Program-made: the position numbers and the translations under genes | Part shown: one piece after another, positions 1-12,213 of the stretch | Numbering within the stretch: position 1 is the first letter of the stretch | Layout of the letters: every line of letters starts with the position of its first letter | NCBI RefSeq assembly: GCF_963678975.1 | Contig: NC_089276.1 | Coordinates: 25,997,555-26,061,554, forward strand | Direction of reading: 5' to 3' | Origin: Dysidea avara | Taxonomy: Eukaryota > Porifera > Demospongiae > Dictyoceratida > Dysideidae | Length of the DNA stretch: 64,000 nt | Notes under the pieces: generated by a model | Told to the model about the DNA's origin: nothing | The model's database searches: none | The model's input: only the letters and a program-made list of their open reading frames with translations

Positions 1-3000
1 ATAATTGGGAGTTTCAATCACAGAAGGTAGTAATACAAAATGTGTTAGAAAAGGAAAGTTTTGTTTACATGAATCAATAACAGGACACAGTTATAGCACA
101 CTTTAGTATTAAATTTGTGTTTTCATGGAAAGAACTTTCCTTGTTTCAACATGATGCATTTATTGATCCCTATACTACATACAGTCCAGTTGACCCCCAC
201 AGTAAATCATCTACATGTGCTGGCCCCTTTGCTAGTGACTTAAGTGTCCTAGCTAACCTACCAGAAGAAAGCTGTTACACCGAATAATCTGAACACTTGG
301 TATAATGCATTTAGCATGTAAACTGGCTTGGAAAATCAGGATACTTTAATAGCTAATCAGAATGCTTTTGGTTGGTACCAAGGTGTCCTTCATTTCACTG
401 TAGCTACGTAAGTTTAGACTAGTTTCTACAATACGTAATCTACACACATACGTAAAATGGTGTATTACAGCTGCTGCTGAAAAAAGTTGCTGGACAAAAT
501 AAATTGCATACTATTTCAAATATGTCAAATTGTACTCATCTTTCATGAAGTCAATATATTAGTGAAACGAAAAAAACTTAGATTTGTCCCATGTTCCATC
601 ATTGAGTTAACAAAAAATTCCTTTAATGCAAGTGTATCATGGCTGGTTATATTACTCAGCTAGCTTAATAAGAAGATTACAACCAGCATCACTATTTCTG
701 TCTCGATTGGGACTAGAACATAATGAGGTCATCGTGCAATGTGTAGGATAAGATTGTGTACTCAAAGCTCACAGGTCACAAAAGGCAGTGATGTGTGACA
801 ATTGAGCATGTAGGCATGAAGTATGTATATTGACCAGGGAGTTACTTATTGTTTGTTTTTTATGCCATCCATGTTAGTCTGTTTATTTTACCCTTATTAA
901 TGGCTTTATATTATACTTGAAACTACAGTGTGATGCTTCGTGTACAATTTCATGTCAGTGTTTACTGAATCATCTTTACCATTGACTTTAGTGATATTGA
1001 TCTTGAACGTGATAGCATCTAGGAGTGTTAATCAGTGTATCGGCCTGTGATAAACACATAACACAGATATTTTATTTAGCAATTGTTCATGTACGTGTAA
1101 TGGTAATTTGATATGCATCTATGGCAATGGATCTTAATTTGTTGTACTCGTTCAACTGTGTAGTAGGACCTAACATAACTCAAGAAATGGTGACACAAAT
1201 GAGTGTGTTGTCACACTTTCAGGTTTCCAGTGCCAGAGCTATAATAATAGTCAATTTCTTTTTTAGGCTATTGTGTTTGTACTTGGCTTAGTGGCTAAAT
1301 TACAGCAACCTTTAATGGCAATGTAAACAAATGAAATCTCCTAATATTATCACAAGCCTAAACTGAGTCTCTTAACTGTGTATACTGAGTTTGGGTACTA
1401 GTAATACACAATTTTTACAAATAAGCAGCTATAGTACAGGCAGCAAATCGATGTACACAATAATTTGAAAATCATATTTGGCATTGGCTATGATCAGACG
1501 ATCTCTATGGAATGCTCTGAGATTCTATATATTTAATCAATAAGTAAAGTAAAGCTATAAATCAAACTGCCTACATATACACCGTAATAACTACAACAAA
1601 TTCTATATACATATATATTTTGCAAATCAAAAGAACCAAACAGGGGAGCAAGCTTGGTGGTATTCAACACAAAGATTCGGTTATAAACAGACTATACAGT
1701 TATATGCATGCATAATCAGAAACATCATATAATTTAGTTTTTTACTACCAGTTAGTGTCTGGGAGAGCTATGGCTTCACAGTTTAGTGTTAGGGTAGAAC
1801 CCTAGGTGTCATATAAATCCTTATTACATCATAAGTAGAATGATGTAAATTACATAACCATAGGAAGCATGCATGAAAAGTTACAGTGCTTTGTTTAAGA
1901 CAAGCATATTTTTTAAAGTTTAGATCTTGACCCTATACATGCAGTTACCATTGCATTACTCCAGGCCATGACTGAGCTTGAATCATAGATACTCACAGGA
2001 AGTGAATTATATTTACCTTTGAGCCATGCCTCAGCAAGTATTGAGCTTAATAAAATCGAAAATGAAGATGTCTGCCACACAACAGATGATTACATCTTGT
2101 AGCGATTTACTTATGGCTAAAGGATTTAGGTATTACTTATTTCCTAGCTATGGTGTCAATGTGCATATCCTATTCTCTACTATACATGTCCTAGACAGCA
2201 GAAATATAAGCAACGTCAACCTTATAGAGAAAGTTTGACCTATTGATTTTGGGGCATCTACGTACGCATGAAAAAGTAGCGGGAAGTTCCTGAGTGGAAA
2301 CACGATAATCCAAGTTGTACACAATCCAAGCAAATTGTACATGGTGACTATATCAGGACAGCACTGTAACAGCAATGGGACAGATGAAGTATGTGATAGA
2401 ATTATCAAAATGGGGATTTCCATAAATAGATGGTTAAAACTTCCAAAATAGAAAGCAGAGTGTACCAGTATAGAAAGGAGATTTCTAGTTGTGCATAAAC
2501 TATGATCTCTCAAAGGTTTATCTCTATATATGTGTACCTGGCATGTTATATATTGTAATCATATAAATACACAAATATTCATAATTTGTTATCATAGCCA
2601 GCCCTTTAAAAAAAGTTTAATCTTTCTTCTAGAAGGATTTTCTTCATTCACACCTGTAATCATGCATGTATTGGGCTGCACAAGCAATGTCACATCAGGT
2701 CAAGCTACTTAAATTCTGCATTCCATTTGAATGACTTTAGTCTGACAGGGTTTAATAATTGCAGCTGATTAAACAACATGTGTATAGCTGTTCTACCACA
2801 ACTTCCTCATTCCACTGTAGTTATGTACACTGAAACGACCAAAACTATTTTTGCTTTGATAGCTTAATTGCAAATGGGATTTTACTAGTGATGAAAATCA
2901 GCACTGAAAATACATTGAATGGCCGGCTATAGACTTCTACTTCAATAAAAACAACTTGTTAAGAGCATCATTGTGAAAGTTTGGCATAAGAATTTACTTT

Positions 3001-3063
3001 CACCTTTATGTTTTATCACTACATTACACATTGAAACTTTTTTGCTGAGCAGTTAAAGTAACC
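1..3063. other. Non-coding duplicated DNA, no gene seen
   Basis: Short reading frames are scattered here, but none has a consistent frame between the duplicated copies. A minus-strand frame around 2148-2513 recurs near 17250, 20550, 20800, 50350 and 55750, but the 17-kb copy has a stop and a one-base length change, so I read it as a dispersed repeat. The stretch matches 46797-47070, 51280-52270 and 54870-56484. Confidence 0.6.
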
Positions 3064-3889
3064 TACCGTATAGAGGGAAACTTTGGCGGAGATAAACTTT
3101 GGCAAATAGCAAGCTAAATCACATTTGGCAAAATAAACTTTCGAATTCAAGCTCAATCTATAGCTATAAAGTATAAAGATGTTAACTTGTTCCCAGTGTC
3201 TTTGTATTATTATAAGGAGAATGGGATGACGTGCCGTAGACTTTCAAATATCTAAACCTTAAGCAATCATGTGACATCACGTGATCTCCTATAACAAGGT
3301 CATGTATGGTTCAATTCCAAAGAAATGATCAGGGTTTTATCACCATGTAGTGGGGACCTACATACCCTGATCCTCCTAACTCCCTCTCTCATGCTATGGC
3401 ACCACCCATTTCACACTAACGCACCAGTTGAACGATGGCAATTGTTAGTGGAGAAAAATAAAGAGGGAGGGATGTAGGATGGGAATAATAATGTTGGAGC
3501 TGCTTAGAGTGCAGAATGCTAGAGTGCAGAATGCTGCACTGAGTAATGCTCACCACTATTTAAAGCTGCAACTAAGCACCTGTATTACCGGTTTGACTGG
3601 TTTGTGCCCAGGTTAGCCTTGTTACATCTTGACACTATTTGATGTTTGTCTCCACCTTCCCATGGGCCCTATGCATAGATTGCATATTTGTTTCACTAGC
3701 AACTAGGTGTTTCCCAGTAAACAGCCATTGTTATAGAGACACTTCCAAGTTAACCCTGTTTAACCTACGGCTAAACTTGTATTAATCTCAGGCGCTACGA
3801 GTAATTGGTGGGTTACACTTTGGTGAATTTGTAGCGAATCACCAAATTCGCCAAAGTTTTCCCCTGCCAAAGTTTCCCTCTGTACGGTA
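3064..3889. mobile_element. MITE with about 40-bp inverted ends (copy 1)
   Basis: The 826-bp element starts TACCGTATAGAGGGAAACTT and ends with the near-perfect reverse complement, and the inverted similarity continues inward through the repeated CTTTGGC motif. Related empty sites exist near 17970, 21555 and 51085, where AGTAACC runs directly into GCTACAGA. It has no coding capacity, so it is a non-autonomous DNA transposon. A TA target duplication is possible but ambiguous. Confidence 0.75.
3506..3535. repeat. 15-bp minisatellite, 2 units, inside the MITE
   Basis: The unit AGAGTGCAGAATGCT occurs twice in tandem. The sister MITE at 56485 has five units at the same place, and the 45-bp difference accounts exactly for the length difference between the two MITEs (826 and 871 bp). 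Confidence 0.85.
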
Positions 3890-6800
3890 TAGCTACAGAA
3901 TGAATCATTCTGGTGGTGGAGTTGTTCTATAGCACAACAGCAACCTAAATAGCTCTATAAACTGTTAAAGTACACACAGAAAATTATTAGTACATATTCT
4001 AGGTGTATATATACATACTTAGCAACAATGGTGCAGTCTAGTGTGAAACTTGTTAAACAGGATACTTGAAAATGAGGACACCCACATAATCCGAACACTT
4101 GATAATGGTTTATACAGTATCCTTTAGCATGTAAACTAGCTTTGAAAATTAGAACACCTTGATAATCAGGACACTTTTGGTCGGTCCCAAGGTGCCATTA
4201 ATACAGAGGTATTACTGTAGTTATGCAAGTTTAGACTAACTTGCTACATTTGTGTGAATAAGTAATCTAGTGCATAAGATTGTGTATAAAAAGTTGCTGA
4301 GTTGTATACTATTATGAATATGTCAACTTGTACTCGTCTTTCATGAAGTTAATATATTAGTGCAATAAAAGATGCATCTACGTACTTAGGTTACCTTTGA
4401 CTTAGATTTGCCCAATTTTCCATAACAAAAAATCCCTTTATAGGTATGTTATGCAAATAAAGTATATTGCGGCTGGTTAAATAAGTTAGGTAGTTTAATA
4501 AGGAGATTACAAATGCTTTACACCATTACCATTCTTCCATTTGGAGTGTGACTAAGACATCCTGCAATGTGTAGGATAAGATTGTGTACTCAAAATTCAC
4601 AGGTCACAAAAGGCAGTGATGTGTGACAATTGAGCATGCAGGCATGAAGTATGTATATTGACCAAGGAGTTAATTACTTTGGGGTTTTTTTACATGTTGT
4701 CAATGTTATTTTAGCTGGTCTGTTTATTTTACCCTTATTAATGGCTGTATATGTTCTATTTAAAAATACAGTGTGATGCTTTGTTTATAATATTCATGTA
4801 TTTGTTGTAACCATCTTTACCATTGACTTTAGAGATATTGATCTTGAGTAATAAGAGTGTCAGCAGTGTATCAGCCCATGTTATATTATTGCAAGAAATA
4901 ACACAGATATTTTAATAATTGTTCACATATGTGTAACAGTAATTTGAAACGTGTACATGGCAATGGAACTTAATTTGCTTTGATAGGTATATAGGACCTA
5001 ACATAACTCAAGAAATGGTGGTGTGTTGTCACACCTTCAGGTTTTCCAGAGCCAGATGCCAAACTATAACAATAGTCAATTCCCTATTTAAAGACTATTG
5101 TGTATTTTTACTTGGTTTAGTGGCTGAATTACAGCAACCTCTTTAATGCCAACGTAAACAAAAGAAATCTGTGTAGCTTCATGCACTTGATACTTTTGCT
5201 AATACATACATGTATAGCTATGAAAGTGGCAATGCTCACATTCCCATTCATTGTACAGGTAATAGAGTAATAACTGCTCCTTATAATTACCCTAGGCTAG
5301 ATATAAACAGTAAAACATCTACACCTGCTAAACAGTAATTGGGCAATCATAGAAACTATCCAGAAACCATAAGTCAACTACCTGTTCCAATAGCTTAAGA
5401 AGAAAAGAACTGGAAAAGTACTACTATAACTGTTATCATGAACAGGTTACTAGGCTACTAGTCAATACCTACATAGAAAATCATCATAATATACACACAG
5501 TAAATTAGAACTGATTACCACATAAGTAATAAATTTAGATAGTAGGTAAACAAAGTGAAAATCAACATGTTAAACACTTTGAGGTCATTGACAAAATTTA
5601 ATGTGATCATGATCAGGTATACAAAAGCCAGGCGTGTGTAGACACAAACTTTGCATGTTTACTTTTAAAAAAACTATACGTACATTATCATTCTATCAGG
5701 ATGCTAGAACCATGCAAGTTTTATCCCTTAGTTATTAAACTTTTATTGGGTTGGGACTGCAAGTCACAGAATATATAATTTTATACAGATTTTCCTTTTG
5801 AGTATTGAGATAAGGTTTATTCATAATTCAGTACATGATCTGGTACAGTATCCCAATGGTCACATGTCCAGTTCTGCATGCCTGGTCACATAATAGTCTT
5901 CTAAGTGGTTATTGTTACCTTAGAAACTCATCTCCATCAATGTCTGTCGGTCTTTTATCTGCTAGTCCACTTTTTTCTAATAATTTTGTCACTTTGTTTT
6001 TGACATTAAAATCATGTGGTATGGTCTGTAAGGTTAAAGTGTTAAGTCTTAAAATTCAGTAAACAAATGCACTGACTATTGAATTGACTGAACTGTATAA
6101 TCTGTAGTATCAACTCGAGAACTGCCTTGCATCTGCATTTGCCGTGTATCATTGTACGTATGTACAGTGTTAGCATACATATACACATATCTATATTTTC
6201 CAAGCAACATACGTACACATAAAGTAAACAGCACTACATGCATATGGACAGAACATAGAAGACATCAAGAAGAATAAATATTCATAAACAAGCAACTTGT
6301 AATAAAAAATAACTATACAAATACCCAACTGCATGTCTTCTCAGCTTCTTTAAACTTTGAATTCTCTATCTTACCATTTTATGTGCCAGAACTTGTAGCT
6401 GCACTTTAGTACAGAGTGCTTTTATAGCTAGCATGCCCACCATTCAAGCTGTATGTGTAGTATTTCATTGCATCTTAGGCCAATAACAAGCTTTAGGTTA
6501 TAAACTACCCATAAAAGCACATATGTAGCAAAGCCACAGAGCTACTGTTTCAAAGATGATCCTTCAAGTAGATGCATTAAAATGCCTTAATATAAGTTGT
6601 AGTCTTTAAGTATGCTTGTAATTTTGCATACGTGAGTGTAGACAGAGATGCATGGACACAGACAAATAGTTTATTAGTTTTCCTATATTGGCACACATTA
6701 ATCAGTCTTTGACTAGCCAAGAAAAGAGTATCAAGTTAAGAAAAAGATTAAATGATTAAGTATATTAAAAAATTTACAGAACATCCCCTGAACAGGAAAT

Positions 6801-8850
6801 CAGCCACGCAGCATAAATTTCCTGCAATTTAGGAAAATTCAATGTGCTAATAATTTTACCCATAAACAATATACCCTATAAGTGATAATAATATTGTAAC
6901 TTCTTGTTTTTTCTTAAATGAAATGCACTAAATATCTACTAGTGTACAAACAAATGCATGGGATATGGTAATAAAGTTATCTTACATAAATGTGATCTAC
7001 AACAGACAACCTTATTGAAAAATCAAATTTTATTTTCTTGTTTGCAATTTAAACTTGCAATTAAAAAAGGCTTACAAGTGCAGTAGAAAATAGTAGTACA
7101 GTATTATGACGAGGAATACTTTGACATCATGTATTGTTTAATTTGCCAAGTTATCCTACACTTAATGTTCTATAATTCTATGGTACGTTTTGACTCTTAA
7201 GTTCTGTACAGTATATCTCTTACCTAAATGACGAGCTGAGGGTTTTGTTTTTACATACAAAAGCAACACAAGTCAACTCTTAATAGAAATAGACACACAA
7301 AATGTTATAGCATGTTACTCTGCATAAACATAGCAATTATGAAATTCATATAGGTAATTGGAGTCATCCCAACTTCAGCTACAAGTTTCTTATAATATTG
7401 CACATTTATATGGGACCAACCATTCCCTTTTAAAAAATTCATATTTGTCTTCACAAAATGACCTTTTGATACAGGGAAGGTCCATCATGCAGCATAAACT
7501 TATGATGTGCAATTATGGCATTAGGAAAGCAGTGTGGAAGTGTAATGTATGTGGCATAGATACACTATTAGATTTGGCATTGATCTGAGGTGACTGTCAA
7601 TGTTTTTAAGATTATGAAATGAGTGACCAATCTCCTCTGACAAGGAGCACTCTTTGCTCAACTGGATTAGCTTAATCAATATCATGGTTGCTATCATAAT
7701 GCGTACCTTAAAGTTTGGTGGAGAGGAGGGGGGTTTCTTCACTCTTTTCACACAACACTATATGGAATAGTAAGGAATAGTATTCACCTTAATGGTTAGT
7801 CATTCATTCCCTCAGAAGTTACAAAACGAAGAAGATATGTACACAGTAAGAACAAGTATGGCCTCTTGCAGTAAAATGTTTTCTATAATACACCTTCATA
7901 ATCTGACTTCATTGCATCTTTACTACATTGATAGCAACAATGAAAGAGAGTGAAAGCAAGGGAGTGTATAGTAACCATGAACACAGCTTTATATTTCACT
8001 TGCTAGTTCAGGATATTATTTCTCTTTCACTTTAAAATATTTTGTTTATCTACCACTCTCTAGGATTAATGTTATCACTGTATTCACTATTACACTGAAA
8101 CCTCTCTAATCTGCTTGGGTGAAAATGTTGCAAAATCAAAAGTGGCAGCCAAGAAATGACTACAATGATGTTAATGGCAATTGCTGCAATTCCTAATAAA
8201 TTATTATTAATATTACAGGGAATTTCAGTGTGAGCTATTAGAACTATAGAAGGTACATATTTTTCAAGAGTTATGCCACAATCATTCATATACTTCATAT
8301 AACTTTATTCATCATTCTCTTACACTGGATGGACATTTTCTAAATGTTCTATAGCAAAAAATGCATGAAGCGAAGTCGCTCAATAAAGTTTACATATTAT
8401 ACGTATAGAGTGACCACAAAAATATTAGAATCGTCGTTATATGTTTACTTCAGCTTAAAATGTAGTTATGTGCAAACATGTCATGTATTCAGATATTACA
8501 CTAATAGTAACAGGTGAAAATGCACATTCATACATTTTCTAAAAATAGAGGTAATTAGCTATGTGTTTGTTAACTTGATGACAAATGATGTAATGTAGTC
8601 ATATGTAATTCAATATTCAGGTACATCCTAATGTGTAACACAGAATATGTGCAATTGCTGTATCCACTGGAACAACCAAATCACTGGAAACTATACATTA
8701 ATTTCTTACACAAAAGGAAAGCAATAATGAGATATCCTATCTGCAAAGAAAGTGATATAATAGACTATGACCTACATAACATAATAACATTCATTAATAT
8801 GTAGGCAGTATAGCACTGAAGGATATGAATATAAGTGTATGGTTGACTAA
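3890..8850. other. Non-coding duplicated DNA upstream of alpha1
   Basis: This block is repeated at about 21560-26390 and 57356-62270. Small frames at 5835, 7358, 7521 and 8050 were compared between copies; indels that are not multiples of three (for example 8 nt near 8250 versus 61675, and about 10 nt near 7660 versus 25190) argue against coding. One exon-like segment on the minus strand at 5919-6025 is listed separately. Confidence 0.55.
5919..6025 (-). other. Possible exon or exon remnant, unknown gene
   Basis: On the minus strand a 107-nt open stretch is bounded by an AG acceptor after a T-rich run and a GTAACA donor. It would encode 35 residues rich in Lys and Asp, including KVTKLLEKSGLADKRP. 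Copies lie at 23479-23585 (open) and 59362-59448, where a 20-nt deletion breaks the frame. I found no convincing partner exons; a short downstream piece near 5760 could end the frame. I do not recognise the protein. Confidence 0.22.
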
Positions 8851-8852
8851 CA

Positions 8853-8873
8853 CGGAAGTCGCATTGCTATAAA
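8853..8873 (+). promoter_or_regulatory. alpha1 core promoter: TATA box with GGAA site
   Basis: TATAAA lies at 8868-8873, 65 bp before the start codon, preceded by CGGAAGT (an Ets-type core) at 8853-8859. The TATA box is kept at 26407-26412 and 62287-62292 in the sister genes; the GGAA core is kept in the first but is AGAA in the second. Confidence 0.6.
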
Positions 8874-8937
8874 GTTAACGACTCAGTCAAACTGAGCTAT
8901 TTGCAAACAGTACACGCATAAGATATTTTCAGTCAAG

Positions 8938-9913
8938 ATGAGCTTTATTTTCTTAACTACACTACTGATGCCATTGCTGATAGTTCATTCTCATCCAATC
9001 AATATGGTTTGTGTACCAGTTTGTAATACAAGTATTACAGCCAATGAGATACTCATTAATCACTGGTTGAGCAACGATGATTCTACAGGAATAGACCAAC
9101 TTCTGAACAAAGAGGGTACTGTAACTGAAGTGTTAATAAGATTATCATCCACTGATGTGAGTATACACAGCTCCATGCAAGTAATGTAATAGCTATATAG
9201 TATACACACACAACTTTACTCACTGAACTTACTATATGCTCCCCTTTTTTTTCTTCAGCTTAATGATTGTTCCAGTCAGTATAACTTGCTCACAACAGTT
9301 GCTACCGATGCTGAAAATGTATCAATTAATTCTCTGGTGGAATTTTTCAATGCATACCTTGTGCATGAACTGTTTGTGGAGCACTTGATGAGTTTTACAA
9401 TTGATGAGCTACTGTTCAATGACTGGGTGAAACAAGCAAATGTTAATGAGCTGTACAATAATCTTCAAAATTTTCACAACATTTTACAATACAACTTTAA
9501 AAATCTTGCTTATATGGTAAGAGGAATCAATACATTAACTGCATGTACTAGGTAACTTACTTCATTAATACATTAATGTTTGAGAATTGGTGACATATTG
9601 CAGCAATCTGTATGTGTAGTTATTTACTCACATGTGTGTATTTAACCAGCTCAATATCAATGGCACATGTGATGCTTGTAAAAGAAACTGTTCAAGATCA
9701 GATGAAGTCAAGGATTATTTTGTTCAAACTATGAACAGCTGCTCTAGTCCTATCTATAACTTCATTGTGACAGTGGTCAATCACTCATACAAACTGTCTC
9801 AAACATTAAACAAGTTGAAAGAGACAATCACAAACAGTGGTGATATACAAACAATGGATGTTACACCTCATGATGATATCAGTATTGATGAGCTCTGTTG
9901 GTGTGGTGAATGA
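8938..9913 (+). CDS. alpha1: secreted helical cysteine-containing protein
   Basis: Three exons, 8938-9156, 9259-9516 and 9650-9913, give 246 residues. The introns are 102 and 133 bp, both GT-AG and both phase 0. Residues 1-18 form a hydrophobic signal peptide, followed by HP at 19-20, so the protein is probably secreted. Cysteines are at 25, 29, 77, 166, 169, 173, 190, 242 and 244; sequons NTS30, NVS93, NGT163, NCS172 and NHS203 suggest N-glycosylation. The regions 34-72, 95-159 and 177-221 read as amphipathic helices, and exon 2 carries FFNAYLVHELFVEHL. The start is the first ATG after a TATA box. I recognise no known family; a secreted four-helix cytokine-like ligand is the best guess. The gene converges on beta2, with which it shares a nearly identical third exon. 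Confidence 0.85.
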
Positions 9914-10063
9914 TGACTCTATATAATTATAACTGACAAAAGTAGCAATCTTTGAAATGTAGAACATGTAGTCACTAATTACTAGTAACATGTTACAGTT
10001 AGCACTAAATTATTGCATAGTGCATGATCAAATTTACACAGTATAGTGATTGTGTATTTGATT

Positions 10064-10069
10064 AATAAA
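10064..10069 (+). terminator. alpha1 polyadenylation signal
   Basis: AATAAA lies about 150 bp after the alpha1 stop codon and is conserved at the same relative place in alpha7 (63486-63491) and in the broken alpha4 (27167-27172). Confidence 0.6.
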
Positions 10070-10826
10070 ATGCTTTATTAATGCTTTATACTGCAATGTA
10101 TAATTACACAATCACAGCCCACCTCTTTACTGTGTCACTTGTCTGACCACTACATGCAGATGAAATAAAATACACACATATGCATATAAGAAATGCTTAA
10201 TGTTTGGTGTTGTCAACCAACTTTGCCTGAACATTTACAGATGAATAACTTAAAACAAACACAGACTTGAATATTAATTCATAGCTAGAGGTGGCACCAA
10301 GTTTTTTTCTGGATACAATTAATTGGTCTGCTTTAGCATATATAGCTATAATGCACAATGACATGTTTTAGGGTAAAACAACAATGTAGCACTCAGTAGA
10401 CTCTATAGCTGTTGTAATTGTTCTACTGGAATCTGACCAGCTACAAAATGTATATCACAAATAAGTACTGGTACTATACTAACAGTTGCATATATAACTA
10501 CCCATATTCCAATATTTTAAACTATGTACTTTGCTGTATTAAAATATAAGGGATATGCTTTGCATGAATTTATAAAAATGACTATATATGGTATAAAATA
10601 CATGGTGACTTATTATTAGTGTCACTTGTAAACATAATTACTGAGAACAGTAAAAAAAAGTGAAATAAAAATAATTAAATAAAAAAAACAAAAAACAAAC
10701 AAAAATAAAAAACAATACACAATTCATCATTAATACCTAGCTATAGACACACTTAAGCAATGTACAAACTGGATTGGTAGAATTAATAATACCTAACAAA
10801 AAAACTAAAGCACAGTCATTGATCCA

Positions 10827-11806
10827 TCAGTGATCACACCAACAGAGCTCGTCAATACTGATATCATCATGAGGTGTAACATCCATTGTTTGTATATCAC
10901 CACTATTTGTGATTGTCTCTTTTAACTTGTTTAATGTTTGAGATAGTTTGTGTGAGTGATTGACCACTGTCACAATGAAGTAATGAATAGGACTAGAGCA
11001 GCTGTTCATAGTTTGAACAAAATAATCCTTGACTTCATCTGATCTTGAACAGTTTCTCTTACAAGCATCACATGTGCCATTAGCCCTGAGCTGTAAAAAC
11101 AGGCAGCACTAAAAATACTGACAATATAAATTTAGTGAAAAGTTAAATACATGTAGAGATATAGTTAGCTATTGCTTACCAAAATTGCAAGGCTTCTTAG
11201 ATTGTACTGAAGGATGAGTTTTAGCTTTGCAAGTTGCTTGTTCAAGTCATACACCTTTGTCTGATGTACCCAGCCATTGTACAACAATTCACTAGGAGTA
11301 AATGTCATCAAATGTTCCACAAATAATTTGTGTACAAGATAAGCATTAAAAAACTGTCTGATAGCGTTGACTGACACATTAGTATTTTTTGGAACTCTTG
11401 CAATAGAGTTGTATTTAAGCAAACAATCATTGTGCTACAGGATAAAATGATATTGCAAATGAAATGTTTCAATATACTTATAGTAAATATTTAACTATAT
11501 ACAAATTATCACTGCATGTGCTTTTAAAAGTCAATCTAATAATTAAACAGCTAATGCATGTTGCACATCACAACCACACTCTCTATGAAATATACTCACA
11601 TCAGTAGATGATAAACTTATTAGTGTTCTAATCACTGTGCCTTTGTGATTTAGAATTTGGTCTATTCCTGTAGATTGATCATTACCTAACCATTGATTCA
11701 GTAGTGTCTCGTTGGCTGTAACATTTGGACTACAAACTAGTACACATATCATTTTGATTGGATGAGAGTAAACAAGAAGCAATGGCAGTAGTGCCACAGT
11801 ATACAA
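10827..11806 (-). pseudogene. beta2: secreted helical protein gene lacking an ATG start
   Basis: Minus-strand exons are 11600-11806 (5' limit uncertain), 11180-11434 and 10827-11090; introns are 165 and 89 bp, GT-AG, phase 0. Exons 2 and 3 are open and give 85 and 87 residues with the family cysteines: NDC, C-x2-C-x3-C, NSC and terminal CWC. The signal-peptide core and Ser-His-Pro are present. Compared with beta5, however, the six bases ATGAAA that open the frame are missing, and an in-frame TAG sits at 11816-11818, just ahead of the remaining codons. The next in-frame ATG would remove the signal. Either the gene is dead or it uses a TTG start or another 5' exon. The TATA box at 11870-11876 is intact. 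The rest looks conserved, so inactivation would be recent. Confidence 0.75.
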
Positions 11807-11869
11807 AATAGTCTTCTAAGCTGTTTGCACTTGAATCAACTTAACTGAAGCAAGTAATATTGTCATCTC

Positions 11870-11876
11870 TTTTATA
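11870..11876 (-). promoter_or_regulatory. beta2 TATA box
   Basis: TATAAAA on the minus strand, about 60 bp before the expected start. A GGAGGAAACTG segment lies just upstream (11884-11894, read on plus) and is also present at the cut-off beta5 promoter near 44039. Confidence 0.5.
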
Positions 11877-11982
11877 CTCTATTGGAGGAAACTGATCCAC
11901 TGTTATCATATTCACAGATTATTTCTTGTACCCTAAGGCTGTGAATATTACTGAAGTTCCATAATAATCACGTAATCATTAT

Positions 11983-12213
11983 ATGGAGCTATATGATGAA
12001 CAAGGATATTATGACATCATTCAAACTCATCAAATTATCCATGCACTTTCTCACAGCTATAATAATATTATTGGGAGATGTGAAACTGATAATGAACTTT
12101 ACATGAACTCAGTTTACATGTCATGTGCTAATGAGACCATCCAATATAGTACTGAATGTGATTATGATCCTTGGCTGATTGTGCAGATTAAATTTTTTAA
12201 TTTTCCACAATAG
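11983..12213 (+). CDS. Orphan 76-residue frame divergent from beta2, doubtful
   Basis: An ATG-started frame of 76 residues runs on plus, divergent from the beta2 promoter. It is rich in Tyr, Asn and Glu with three cysteines and has no signal peptide. The counterpart in unit 2 (near 44137) keeps the first dozen codons and then hits a stop after a small insertion. It is therefore either a unit-1-specific small gene, an exon, or a chance frame. I cannot name it. Confidence 0.2.
   Translation: MELYDEQGYYDIIQTHQIIHALSHSYNNIIGRCETDNELYMNSVYMSCANETIQYSTECDYDPWLIVQIKFFNFPQ

Noticed and set aside
2148-2513. 121-codon minus-strand frame, recurring in several blocks
   Set aside because: Copies near 17250 and 20800 have stops and length changes not divisible by three; it behaves as a dispersed repeat.
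6360-6480. Apparent minus-strand exon with GTAAGA donor
   Set aside because: No open frame, and the donor is not kept in unit 2.
7521-7751. Minus-strand frame similar to one at 60924-61187
   Set aside because: Indels between the three copies shift the frame, and the splice-like borders are not conserved.
8050-8298. Minus-strand frame with a hydrophobic segment, similar to 61478-61687
   Set aside because: An 8-base deletion in unit 3 breaks the frame, and the segment includes a MITE-like CACTGAAACCTCTCTAATC sequence.
9276-9458. Minus-strand frame across alpha1 exon 2 (also 62694-62876)
   Set aside because: Antisense shadow of the spliced exon.
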